From Epithemia pelagica (lineage: Eukaryota; Bacillariophyta; Bacillariophyceae; Surirellales; Surirellaceae): a stretch of 64,000 bases of DNA. The DNA is taken from assembly GCA_946965045.2 (NCBI GenBank), contig OX337240.1:1488001-1552000 (forward strand), written 5' to 3'. Positions 31,740 to 42,986 of the stretch are shown piece after piece. The stretch's first letter is position 1. The number at the start of each line of letters is the position of its first letter. The position numbers and the translations under genes are program-made. The notes under the pieces are model-generated. The model saw nothing but the letters and a program-made list of their open reading frames with translations, did not search any database and was not told the DNA's origin.

Positions 31740-33868
31740 TTAGACTCGAGTGGGATCGTTCATGTTGAGTTCGTTGATGAGCTTGTCCAACCCACCTTCC
31801 AACGATCGAAGGACCGAGAGATAATAGGGTAAATCATCGGTTTCGGACTGAGCTCCTGTATCTTCGTGGTCGCCGCTGACGCTGTTTCTCCAGACTTGAC
31901 TAGAGTTACTTTCGCTTTGTACAATGTGAAAACTGGAAGTGACATTACGGGAATGGTCACCATTCTGTTGATCCGAAGAGTTATCGTTCCCTCCAATAAC
32001 ACAGTGACCAAAGACAGAAGAGAACACTTGAAGAACCTTGTCGCCAAGTTCCATTTCGCCATGTCGTTCTTCGTCTTCGATATCCTCCAGGTGACTTGAA
32101 TGATAGACTGACATGGATCGGCGTGGAGGAGTCAGAGATCCCAAACTATCCGCCTCTGTTTCCTCGGTAGTTACAGATACTTGAATCCAGGAATCATCGT
32201 CCTCGTAGTCCTCCATGTCCTCGTCACATACCTGCGACGCAGTTGTGCTGTTGGTGGTACTGGTACAGCGCGACAACGGACCACGAGCAACTCTCTCGTC
32301 GAGATAGGGTTTGTTAATGTGACGCATCACGTCTTCGTAGGGTGGAGCCGCATTCAATGTGCTTTGAAAGACAGTCTTTATCAGAAATCCATGATATTTT
32401 CCATACACAGTGTCGTACGCTGAATACAACTGTCCGCAACAACAACAAAACAGAAACAACAACAAACGTGAGTTTTTGCAAGCTTTCTTTCCCAGAGATA
32501 GAAGGGCGTGAATTTTGGGGAACGTACCGCAGCCTTGGGTGTTGGAAAGTCTATCGGAACGCGTGCTGTGTTGTCTAGACAATAGCTTTGGTACTCCAGC
32601 TGGCGCTTGGTCCACAACAGGCCTGATGCTGCGGAATTATCTGTAAGAGCAGGAAGTTTCGGATGACGATTCACTTCCAGTTCGTGTCGTAGCAATTGCC
32701 GCAGTGTGGGAGCTGTTGAAACGACTTGTGGTAATTGCTGTGGTGAATCCAGTTCTGACATTGGATCGTTCATGAGCACCACTCCTTGGTAAAAATTCAG
32801 CCAATCCTGTACGGCATGTTCAATTTTACCAATGTTTTGAATCAAGTCCCGCCGGGCAATTCCAATGCCAATCCCAAACTTTGCATATCCACTGGGGACG
32901 ATCCGAAGCGACCTCCATTCGGCAAAGATTCTGGCTACCGCTGCAAAGGCCAGGGCATCCATGGAATCGCTGCTACTAAGGCTCGGTGCAACATCACTGG
33001 CAGGAACTCTCAATGGTACCACATCCGGTCCTCTCGCCACTGCCAGAGCTTCATCCATGACTGCAATTACTTCTTGTGTGACAGAACGCGCTCCTGTCAG
33101 AAACTGAGTTCGATCAAAGCTTATTTGGTTCATCAGCACACCGTAGGAGAACACTTGCGCCATATCTCGGAGGGTCATCTTGTTCAACAGATCGGTTCCG
33201 ACAAAGGAGTCGGGTGCCGAGAAGACCACGGTGGACCGCACTTGTCGTTTGGGTGTTTTTCGAGTCTTGTGCACGGGCTTGTGCCAGTCGGCGGCATCGG
33301 CCATACCAATCCCCGTACCACTCGCACTTTGAAATGTGGCCGATACGGTGGACCGTATCCGTGAAGACAGGGCCTGAGACGACGATGCCACCTTTTGCAG
33401 TGCATGGTCTGTGGCCTGTCGCACTAAATGACAAGTCTGATACCGGACGAATTTCCAGCAATTGACACCAATCCAGTACAGACAGACCACGTAGAGGAGC
33501 AACTCCTTGGAGTAGACCAATCGAGGAACTACATGGTCCCCGTACAAGCCCAAACCGAAGAGAGTTGTGGCTGCTGTAGAAGTTGCGGCTTGAGTGCTAG
33601 GAGTAGTTTGTGTAGCATGATTGCCGAGATATGCAGTGACAATGGTTAACAACGCAAAGTGCTTGGCATAATACGTGTACATGGTACCTTTGCTACTAGA
33701 TGAAGAAGACGGACAGTTGTCCGTGTCTGGTCTCGCCGGAGACACGGGCGAAGCCACTGTCATGACCTCGTCTTGTCGTTGTGGATCCGTCGAGAAGGTG
33801 GAAGCAGATGGATCTGTGGATGCTTGCGCCGAAGTCTGACTTGGATTCGGTGGGGGTTGATGACACAT
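31740..33868 (-). CDS. Glycolipid-transfer-protein (GLTP) domain protein with N-terminal membrane segments, one intron
   Basis: Exon 1 is 33868-32528, the intron 32527-32430 (GTACGT...GGACAG, 98 nt, phase 0) and exon 2 32429-31740, giving 676 residues. Joining the exons completes the GLTP fold: SGLLWTKRQLEYQ carries the conserved sugar-stacking Trp, and across the junction AYDTVYGKYHGFLIK carries the conserved His, followed by VFQSTLNAAPPYEDV. GLTP proteins move glycosphingolipids or ceramide-1-phosphate between membranes. The N-terminus is Ser/Pro-rich, then has hydrophobic segments (YAKHFALLTIVTAYLG and LLLYVVCLYWIGVNCW), which suggests anchoring to a membrane; this is unlike soluble GLTPs. 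The C-terminal 200 residues are acidic and probably disordered. Confidence 0.85.
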
Positions 33869-35584
33869 CCGTTGGACTTTATGGGCTTCCGATGGTGAAG
33901 ACTATCTCTGAATTTTTGTTAGTATTCAAATGGTTGGGGGACGAAGATGACGTGTGGACTTCAGACTGATCACTTCAATGGAAAATGTGGTTCCAACAAA
34001 ACAACCAAACTGTTCCAACGACTACTTGGGAGTACTTTGGTGCGATGACTTGATCCAAATCTGCGAGAAAAAGTCTAACGTATGCAGGTTGGCACCATGG
34101 TGTCAAAAGGCGTAAACGTGGACTCCGCCGCGTTGGAATTCTAAAAGTATCACAATATCATTAACAATGCATAGGCGCAAACCGATGGAAGTTGTATCCT
34201 TCAGTCGCTCTTACAGTCGCACAGCGTGACTGGCACATCAAATCACGAATGACACACTTAACGCTCGCCACAATCGCCCAATCACCCATCACGTTTCAGG
34301 TGAGTGGAGCACCTTCATTGACATGGTACCTCTTGTTTTTTGTACGGACGGTGCACGGTGCTCCTGCACCTTGACACTTTTTCTCGCTAGTGGCGCATCT
34401 TGACCACGCATTCGTTACTCCAAAGTACCGTCATCTTCTCCTCTCTCTTTTCTACTACTTGTACTACTCGGTGATGGTGACAGGTTTACTTCAACATTGT
34501 CACCATGTCTCCATGAAAACACAGCAGATGGCAAAGAATCAATGCCTCAAGATGATCTTCCATCTGGCTATGAAGAGTTTCCGAGACACCGATTCCTGAT
34601 TCTTGTGTATGATCAACGGATTCTGACATGATTACACCCTCAGCCATGATTGTTAGGTTGCACTTGAGCCAAAGGACGCAATGTTGATCAGAGCAACGCA
34701 AACTCTATGATCAGTGCAACACAATCCTACGCGATGGAAGCTACAGAGACAGATACCCTCGACAGATATATGAAACACACATGCCGTTCGCCTCACAACT
34801 TTGTGATTAGTGATACCGATTGTGTCATTACACTCAGAGGTACAGATAGTTTCTTAAGGTCGACATTGGTATCGGTCGAGTTTTGTCTATCAACGCCGAT
34901 CAAACGTAGAGCGATTCGTCTTGCTGAAATATCGTGGTTGAATAATGACATATGTCGTGGGTTACGGTCAGTAACCGTCTTCGTGCATGATGGGTACCGA
35001 GCAACAAAGCTTCGCCTTCACAATAATTTCACGGTGTTGTGTAACACGGGTACGAGTATTGGTATTGGGTATTGGTATTGGGTATTGGGTATTGGTATTG
35101 GGGGAAGAATCTCCAAAATCCCCCAGATCCAGATAGGCGAACGAGCTTGGGGGAAGTTGGACTGGCGCGCAATCCAGCCTCGAAAAATGAGAAGCTCCTC
35201 ACAATTCTCAAGCCCCATCCGCAAAATCCCAAATCCCGGATTATACATACACAAACCCTGGGAGCAAACTGCCAAGCATGCCAAGCCCATATACACGTTC
35301 GAATAGGAAGGGAACCAAGCACTACAGTGGTCTCAGAGAAGAGAACAATGCGCCCTATTACACAAAGTCTCAATCCTGGGCATGCCACCGCTCGGGCTTT
35401 GCTGTTCGTTGTTTCTGTTCCGACCCGTCAGTTTTGCTTACGATCCGGGACCTTGCCGCATCATTAAAGCGGAATCAGAGACTTTACCTGAGTTCTTGTT
35501 TTTGATTAAAAGGAAAGATTGCTGGACAGAGTGTCATAATACCCATGTGCCCAGTCTAAGTCTAAGCAACAAAACTTTGACAAA
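33869..35584. other. Gene-poor region with a simple repeat
   Basis: No supportable gene in 1.7 kb. Frames such as 34707-35306 run through the simple repeat at 35057-35105 and have no recognisable motif. A perfect 8-bp inverted repeat, ATGGTGAC/GTCACCAT, lies near 34473-34506. Confidence 0.45.
35057..35105. repeat. Imperfect GGTATT/GGGTATT tandem repeat
   Basis: About seven imperfect copies of a 6-7-base unit (ggtatt and gggtatt alternate). It is not the TTAGGG telomere repeat. It lies in non-coding DNA upstream of the six-finger gene. Confidence 0.85.
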
Positions 35585-37598
35585 ATGGTTGAACAGCACA
35601 TCATTGAGCGTAACACGCGATTGCGCAACAAATCTTGGGACGTAATCATGGACAACACGAACACATGGAATATGGAAGAACAAAGGAAGAAAACAGTGAA
35701 AAGAGTCCTCAAGCAACGCAAAACAAAAAGAGACTATTTCAAACCAGAAAATAACTCAGTTACGCCGTTTGCCTGCCTGGGTGAAGGATGTCGTTATGTG
35801 ACTGGTCATGGTTGGGAGTCTATCAAAGCACACATGAAAAGTTGTCTGAAGTACTGTAAGACAAAGCCTATTTCTATTCTGAGCTCCAAAGAAAAGGCAC
35901 AAGACCTTTTGAGCGTCAATATAGCTGCTGTCGAGAACGGACACTTGTTTCAAACAGTGGAAACATCTGAACCGTTCGCCTGTCTGGGAGAAGAATGCTC
36001 TTCCAAGTGGAGCACATGGAGCTCAGCAATTGCTCACATGAAATGTTGTGACGAGTTTGATGGCATACCCAATGGAAGAATGAATGAGTCCTGGAAGAAA
36101 GCCACGACAATCAGATCCTGCTCCCGCATCGCGTTGGTGCCAATGGAGAACAAGTATGCCTACGATCCAACGAGCCAGCATGTACGTAACGTCGATAAAC
36201 AACGGCTGTCTTTCCACCCATCCCAAGCAGTGCAGGAGGATGAGACCAATGAGTATTGTGACAAAAAGCTTCAAAAGAAAGTGGACCAAGACACAAGGAA
36301 AGCAAAACAAAACAAGAAAAGGCTGTTAATCAAGCGTAGACTCATTGAAAGATCAATCAGCTGACTTTACTAAGAGCGGGTCGCACCCATTGGTTCATCC
36401 GATGGACCGCAAATCCTCCAGACAAACTCGAAAGACCAATGAGAAACCCCCGAAAACGCCAAAGCATCCAGAAGTCTTGCAGTACGCTTGCCTTGGAATG
36501 AAATGTACGTACAAATGTTGGTCATGGCGTAGAATGAGCTTTCACTTGCGTTCCTGTCACAAGTACGGAATGTATTCCGCCAAGGGAAAGATGAAAGAAA
36601 GCCAACAGAAGGCATCCCGGATGGAAGCGCATCAGACCAATGCAAACAAGAGCAGAACGAAGAAGAAGAAGAAAACGCAAAACACGAACAGCACTGCATT
36701 TAGTGGTGCCATGTCTGGAAGGGTAGCCAGCTCGTCCGGCAATGCCTTTGCATGCCTCGGTAAAAAATGTTCCTTCAAGTCGCAGACATGGAACACAATG
36801 TGCGACCATTTGCGTACCTGTAACATTTATAGACAGTTTTCTGCCAAGGGCAAAATGAATCAATGTAAAGAAAAGGCATCCAAAAGTCGAACGAAACGAG
36901 TCCATCAAAAGCCTGAAAGTACGAGCTCCAATAAGCGGCAAGGATCAAAGCCCCCTGACAAACCGAAGACAACTTTGGAAGCCAAGGCCTTTGCGTGTCT
37001 TGGAGAAGACTGCCCATTCAGGTCGCGGAAATGGAATCAAATGTGCAACCATTTACGAAAGTGCAAAGTATATGGAGAGGTTGCTACCAAAGGCAAAATG
37101 AAGAAATGTCGAGCAAAGGCACTTCAAACCAAAACAGCCGAGAAAAAGCCTGTAAATTTGAGCTCGAAGAAGCCACATCAACCGCATGCCACTAACCGAA
37201 CTTCATGTGACGATAACGTAGCAAAACGGACCACAACCTTGCCCACCAGTGGTTTTGCATGTCTTGGTGAAGACTGCTCATTCACGTCGCAGACATGGGA
37301 CACAATGTGCAAGCATTTGCATGCTTGTCAACTTTATGGAAAGTATTCTGCTAAGGGTAAAATGGAGAAATGTCGGATCAAAGCTTCCTCGCTAGGTAAG
37401 ACACATGGAAGGAAAACGAGTCAATCACATGAGTCCATGACTATGGATTGTGGAAAAGTTGGAGAGGAAGAGGTTGAGATATTGAAACAAGTTGAGGTAT
37501 GGAGAAAAGTGGAGAAAGAGAACATGATCCGTAGGCAAACTGAAACAGGACAGCTTGAGATCGACACACCCGGACTGCTCTCTGGATACTTTGAATAA
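35585..37598 (+). CDS. C2HC zinc-finger-like protein with six repeated modules; one apparent frameshift
   Basis: Two overlapping frames form one gene. Frame A is 35585 (ATG) to 36364, and frame B is open from about 36345 to 37598 with no ATG at its head. The modules are FACLGEGC...HMKSC and FACLGEEC...HMKCC in A, and YACLGMKC...HLRSC, FACLGKKC...HLRTC, FACLGEDC...HLRKC, FACLGEDC...HLHAC in B. The last five read C-x4-C-x12-H-x3-C; the first has x13. The four in B are followed by Y-x3-[SA][AT]KGKM-x-basic. The paralog at 10749-12188 shows that A and B belong together: its linker KKLLVKPMLIKRS...ADFIKSG matches KKRLLIKRRLIERS at the end of A and ADFTKSG at the start of B. A +1 shift near 36358 would join them. 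The spacing resembles a classical finger with the last His changed to Cys; nucleic-acid binding is an inference. Confidence 0.75.
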
Positions 37599-37748
37599 AC
37601 CTTTTTTCGTGTCGTCTTCAGCTCGAGTACAGGACTTCCCTCTTTTACGCCTTAGCGATTGTAAATTCGTGAATAAAAAGGTTGTTATCACCTTTGACGA
37701 TCATCTCCATTCCATTCCCGTAATACCTATAATGATAATCTTCTACGT

Positions 37749-39446
37749 ATGCTGAGGAGTATTAGGAGAAGATACGGTTGGTGTCTTTCTGCTTTCTGCT
37801 CTGTCTCCCTTGTGCTCTGTTCATATCTCTCGAAGCTCACTGAAAACGAAATGTCTGAAGGCAACATGAAGCAGAATGATAGTGCGAATGCGGCTGAAGA
37901 ATTTTTGATTCGAGAATACGACGAAGAGCCAGGCGTGACAACCAACCACACTCCGGCGTCCACCGACGATGGAGTTGTCTCCATTAGTCGAGAATACATT
38001 GTACAGCACCATAACGACACAAGCAAGAATGGCTCCAAAAACCCGCAACATTCTGCTGTCGAAATTTCGGAAACGGCCCTGTATACGAGGCGGCGCTGGT
38101 TGCGTGCTCCATGGAGTGTCGCCAAGGAATTGTTTTTGCCCATTGGATATCCCTCCACAGTTCATACAGGTTATTTGGAATATCAATTTTATGATTCCTT
38201 ACAAGGACTATGCTCCTATTTGCGCGGTGTCTTGTGTTCGGCGCAAGTCTTACAGGCGGCGGGGGTGGGCAATGACCAGGCCACTGCGTGGGCTGCGGCC
38301 TTGACCTGGGCCTTGAAAGATGGTGTTGGCATGACCTCCGGTTTGCTGTTTTCGTACCTGGCCGGACCATTGTTTGATGCCCATGTCAAGGAATTTCGCC
38401 TCTTTGCCGATTTCATCAACAATGTCGCCTTGACACTCGACATGTTGGCACCCTACAGTCCTAGTTTGCTGCTCGTCACTTCGGCCTCGACCGTCTGCAA
38501 AACATTGTGTGGTTTGTCAGCTGCCGCCACCAAGGCTAGCATTACCCACTACTTTGCCACGACGGGCAATATGGCGGACTTGAATGCCAAGGAAGCCACA
38601 CAAGAAACCTTGGTGTCCTTGATTGGCATGTTGTTGGGGGTATCCCTCGCACGACAATTGCAACAGTTGGAGCATGAGGACAGCCAAGACAATGAAATGA
38701 CGACGAGTACATCGCAAATCATTCAATGGGCCGTCTTTGCCTTGCTCACCGCCATTCACATGTGGGCCAATTGGAAAGGAGTGTACTTGTTGCGCTTGTC
38801 TACACTAAACCGACAACGTGCGGAACTGGTTCTTCGTACCATGATTCGACAAGAGGATGAACCCTCGACTACTCTGATTCCACTCAAGTCGCTTTCCGAA
38901 ATTGACTTTTCTCCTCCCAGCACAATATTTGAGTCTCTACTGACTTCGACCCGAAAAATGCTTTGGCCTGGACAGCTGCATCTAAACGCGCGTCTGGTCG
39001 ACATGATGCGGGCCGCTGCTGCTGCGTCGTCGTCTTTGATAAGTTATCAACAGGCATTGATTCAGCAGCTACAAGCTGGTACGGCCACATATGTCATTCA
39101 GGTAATCCCTCGTCCTGGTGACAAGATACGATGCATTCAAGTGTGCTTGTTGCGAGGAGCTTCTCATGTGGATGAACTACAAGCCTTTTGTCATGCACTG
39201 GTGTTGCAATGGCACGGCACACAAGTTTCGTTTCCCCATCCCGACACTGTCCGCCGTTACGGACAGATACTCGAGGGATTGTTCCATCCCCGCAAGGAGA
39301 TCAACCAGCCTAGTGTGGTGGATCAATTAAAGCAAAATGGTTGGCAAGTGGACGATGGACGACTGTATTTGGGGTTTCCGCGAAGACGAACCGAGTGGAT
39401 GGCTCAAGAGAAGAAAACTTGGAGTGGGAAAAACAAAATAGAATAA
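37749..39446 (+). CDS. RUS family protein (root UVB sensitive, DUF647)
   Basis: 565 residues from the ATG at 37749. The conserved core is evident: LPIGYPSTVHTGYLEYQFYD, SAQVLQAAGVGNDQATAWAA, LTWALKDGVGMTSGLLFSYL, FDAHVKEFRLFADFINNVA and TLCGLSAAATKASITHYFA, all diagnostic of the DUF647/RUS family. The core holds several hydrophobic segments. In Arabidopsis RUS1 and RUS2 work together in early seedling UV-B responses and auxin transport, and family members are found in plants, animals and algae; the biochemical activity is not established. The N-terminus (WCLSAFCSVSLVLCSYLS) is hydrophobic and could be a signal peptide. It ends 148 bp from the convergent alpha-kinase gene. Confidence 0.93.
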   Translation: MLRSIRRRYGWCLSAFCSVSLVLCSYLSKLTENEMSEGNMKQNDSANAAEEFLIREYDEEPGVTTNHTPASTDDGVVSISREYIVQHHNDTSKNGSKNPQHSAVEISETALYTRRRWLRAPWSVAKELFLPIGYPSTVHTGYLEYQFYDSLQGLCSYLRGVLCSAQVLQAAGVGNDQATAWAAALTWALKDGVGMTSGLLFSYLAGPLFDAHVKEFRLFADFINNVALTLDMLAPYSPSLLLVTSASTVCKTLCGLSAAATKASITHYFATTGNMADLNAKEATQETLVSLIGMLLGVSLARQLQQLEHEDSQDNEMTTSTSQIIQWAVFALLTAIHMWANWKGVYLLRLSTLNRQRAELVLRTMIRQEDEPSTTLIPLKSLSEIDFSPPSTIFESLLTSTRKMLWPGQLHLNARLVDMMRAAAAASSSLISYQQALIQQLQAGTATYVIQVIPRPGDKIRCIQVCLLRGASHVDELQAFCHALVLQWHGTQVSFPHPDTVRRYGQILEGLFHPRKEINQPSVVDQLKQNGWQVDDGRLYLGFPRRRTEWMAQEKKTWSGKNKIE

Positions 39447-39594
39447 TCTACTTGCACGTTCGCCTATCAACATGTTCCATTAAAAATCGTGGGTTCAAAG
39501 TTCAAAGCTGGATTCCGATGTACGAATGAGAGTGAGCTTCATGAAACGTTGTATTGCCTTCTAACCAAACAGGGAAAGCTGGTTCTTCATCAAC

Positions 39595-42166
39595 CTAGTC
39601 GCATCCTGGTACCTGGCTCAAGGCTGGCTTGCACGAAGCGAAACAGATCCCCCGCGGCCGCAAACCCATGAGTCTACAGGCGTCGTTGCAAATGTGAGTT
39701 GCAAAAAAGTCTTCAATGCCCTTATCGCGACGATCTGTTCGTCCAAATTTCAGTCCTTTCAAGGCCTTAGCACCGTTGCGCTTGTGAATGGCAGGATCCG
39801 TGAGGACAAATTTACAACTGCCATTCGGACGAATATTGAGTGCTCCCTGTAAATCAACCACAATGAGTCGACCGCCACTACGAACGTACGAAAAATGGCT
39901 GAATGCTTGCATAAAGTCTTCGTCAGGGATCGGTTGACTTGGAAGTTGAATGTCTGCCAGGCTCCCTTCTTGCACGATGCGCTCAAAAATCTCTTTGGTG
40001 CTTTCCTCTGGATTTCGATCCTCCTCCGCGTTGATTCCCGAATCATCACATTCCGTCTCTGACTCTTCTTCGTCTTCTGCAATGACACTTAGTAGCTCCA
40101 TGGGAGCTGCACCAGCTTTCTTGGTTACGTTTTGATTCTCTCCTGATAACATGATCTCTTTGGACTCTGGCTTGGTACCCAAAAGCATTTTCACCAACGA
40201 TGGATTCAGGAGATTATCGTCGAGCTCGACGTACGGTGACTCAAATTTTTGATCCACCAGCCCCCCTTTGTTGTTGTTGTATTTTTTGTACTTGCCCGCG
40301 ATCATTGGTTCCACCAAAACGTTGTACGTTTTGCGTTCATTCTTATCCACCAATTCAAACACTTGTGGCTGCACGAACTGAATTCTTGGGTACCTTTCGA
40401 CGTCGTCCCGATGCTTCCGAAATCGGGCTTTTGAAGCTCGATCCAGCACTGGTTGGTGCGACATCTCGTTGAGTCGTTTCTTCAACTCGTCGAGAGTGAC
40501 ATTAAATTTATGAGCAAACTTTGAAGCCAAGAACTGTGTTCTCATGAACATTAAATGATACTTATGTTGCCTGGACTTCAGATAATAGTTGGCGCCCTTC
40601 CTCTCGATTCCCTCGTTATCGATGAACCGAGATTCTTTGGCACATATGAGGACCTGTGAAGTTACCTTCCTCATCTAAGAAACGAAATTTGAAAGCGACA
40701 CGTTCGGCCCCTTCCCCAAAACATTTCTTCTTCCATGCAACAGATAATGATGGTATCACTGTGTTTCTGTCCAGTGACATGAACGCACCTCGACGTCTTG
40801 CTGTGGCCATCTCGAGACAAACTTCTCTGTCATGGTGAAGACGCGCTTGTCCGTTACATAAGCATTTGTGACAGAAGAAGCAAGCTTTACAGATGGTGCA
40901 TATCTTGCCAAGTCTCTCGTTTGCTTGTCTGGTCGTGGTATCCAAAACAAACACTGCGAAACACGAGGAACAACGGGGTTCAATGAGACGGCTAAAGTTA
41001 CCATCACCATGATTGAGGCGGTGGTTCCAGCTCCAAACGTTGACTGTATACTGGCTTTCAGAGTTGAACAGTCTCCAATTATCTGTAGGCGCCAGGTCAT
41101 CTGGGGCGTCGTTGCGTTCTCGAATAAGATCTGTTCGTACAGTCATACAATTTCCAGAGCTGAGGTTCGTGAGTTCCGTTTTTGTCGATGTCAAAGACGA
41201 GTTAACTGTGCTTGAAATGATCTCAGAGAGTGAGTTGGCATTCATGGAAGGTTTATTGAAAGATGCAATAGATCCATAAGCATTGGCTTCCTGGACCATT
41301 TTCTCAAGGATACCAAAGTCCTCTGCTTTGTGATTGGCCATTCCGATACAAGTCAACGACAGACGCCGTCCGAAGCGACTTGCCAACTCACCAATCTTGG
41401 AAGGGATCTCGTCTTTCTTCATGTCAGATGGCTTGCCGTCTGAAAAAAAGAAAAGAGAAACTGCACATGATCCGGACTTGTTCTTATTCAGCAGTTTTTC
41501 AGCTTGGTCGAGTGCTGGCACGTAGTTCCCATGACCGCTTGGTCGATTGTTGATCCACTCCCGCAAATCTATCAACTTGTTGTACAACACATAATCACAC
41601 GGCTCGCATTCCATGATAACTTCGGCCTCATCTCTCATTAACACGATGCTTACAAGATCGAGTAACGATTTCTTGCCGTCCTCTAATTGACTTTTAATAA
41701 AGTCACGAGCCAGACACGTCCATACTCCATCAGATCGACAACGAGCTCCATCGACATCATCGGCTCTCATCGACCCACTCATGTCAACGACCAAAACTGT
41801 ATGGCTGGTCCATTTATCTTTTTGTTGTAAGAGTTGGTTCTTGATATTGTTGTGTGCTCTCATTACACGCTTGGTATCATGCATCGCGCTTTTCTGGATT
41901 AGTTCTGGCTCAGTGCGGCGAGTTCCACTCTTTTTCAGTCCTATGTTGTCTTTGTCTGGGTAACAGGTGATGGCACGATTGGACCTGGGACACCAGATGA
42001 AAACAATTCCCTTGTATGTGTATTTGAATCGACCATTCTTTGTTTGCTCGTACATACCATATCGGCGAGCACGCAGGAGATCCTCCTTGCTGATGTTTCG
42101 CTGTTGACGCCGCTGTCGGTCGTGAAGCGTTGAATGTAACTCTGACAGGAGAGTCGACTCGTCCAT
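39595..42166 (-). CDS. VWA-domain plus alpha-kinase protein; one apparent frameshift
   Basis: Frame A runs from the ATG at 42166 to 40616 (516 residues) and frame B from about 40674 to 39595. Frame A holds a von Willebrand A domain (TVLVVDMSGSMR, metal-site D128-x-S-x-S), a Cys-rich zinc-binding-like segment (CTICKACFFCHKCLC) and the start of an alpha-kinase N-lobe (ERVAFKFRFLDEEGNFTGP). Frame B continues it (AKESRFIDNEG, KYHLMFMRTQFLASKFA, GGRLIVVDLQGALN, LTDPAIHK, FGRTDRRDKGIEDFFATHIC, CRLMGL), including the His and Cys residues of the zinc site. The two frames overlap, and one base skipped near 40643 would give GPHMC-KESRF. VWA plus alpha-kinase recalls Dictyostelium VwkA, which affects myosin II and contractile vacuoles. 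No GT-AG intron fits the junction. It may be a real lesion, an assembly error, or recoding. Confidence 0.85.
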
Positions 42167-42986
42167 TGTCGTCTCTCTTTTTTGAATCGGATGCTCAGAA
42201 GTTGGTATCGTCTAGTTATGATACGCTTCTCCACAAAAATACAAACATCTATTTCGAGATGGGCGAAAGATTGCAATGACACAACCAACGAATGAGAGCT
42301 TGCGATAAATTTTCTCCACGACAATCGCAAAACAAGTCCGGCGACAACAGGAAACCAACAGTCTCCCATTTTCTTGTGACTCAATGAATCATCGGCATAT
42401 CACGCTAACAGAGCAACCGCATACTGGGGTGGCAACTGGCAACCTCTTTATGGGGATGGTTGGTACCTCCTTCTTGTGATGATTTTTTCTTCTCATGGTC
42501 GGTTGTTGCACATCACTTTCAAAGTCCTTGGTATCTGGGAGAAACCGGGAGTCGTCAATTCTTCTTTCGATGACTTTCTGGAACTTTCTGCTTCGTCATT
42601 TGTAACGCTTTTAGGTCGCATTTAAAAAATCACATTATACAACCTAGCGTCATGGTTCTAAACGTATCATCAAAAGCACTACCTTCGAATATATCGATAC
42701 ATACAGAGAGTACGGAGTCGTCCAAGACCACAAGACACTTCTTGCTTCACCAGCTGCCAAAGACACATTCCAACTTCAAAGACCAAATCAAGCCCATTCG
42801 GTGTTCGTTGATGGATGTTTCTTGTTCTGACACCCGACGAGGAGAGCGAGAAAGAGAGTTGCGTACAACATATAATGGGGAAACCATCACGAGGATTGCA
42901 ACAACGTCAATCCAAGATCCACAAGGTCTGAACGAAAACACAAAAGAGACTTCAGGAGAGTCACGATAGTATCCCCGGAAGAAAGT
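42167..42986. other. Divergent intergenic region with two promoters
   Basis: Lies between the alpha-kinase gene (minus) and the carrier gene (plus). A frame at 42652-42969 is Ser/Thr-rich with no known motif and is not called. No other feature seen. Confidence 0.45.

Noticed and set aside
35057-35105. Telomere-like repeat
   Set aside because: The unit is GGTATT/GGGTATT, not TTAGGG, and it lies between ordinary genes.
34707-35306. 199-residue plus-strand frame
   Set aside because: It runs through a GGTATT simple repeat, has no homology I can see and ends in unstructured sequence.
42652-42969. 105-residue frame upstream of the carrier gene
   Set aside because: Ser/Thr-rich with no recognisable feature and located in the expected promoter region.
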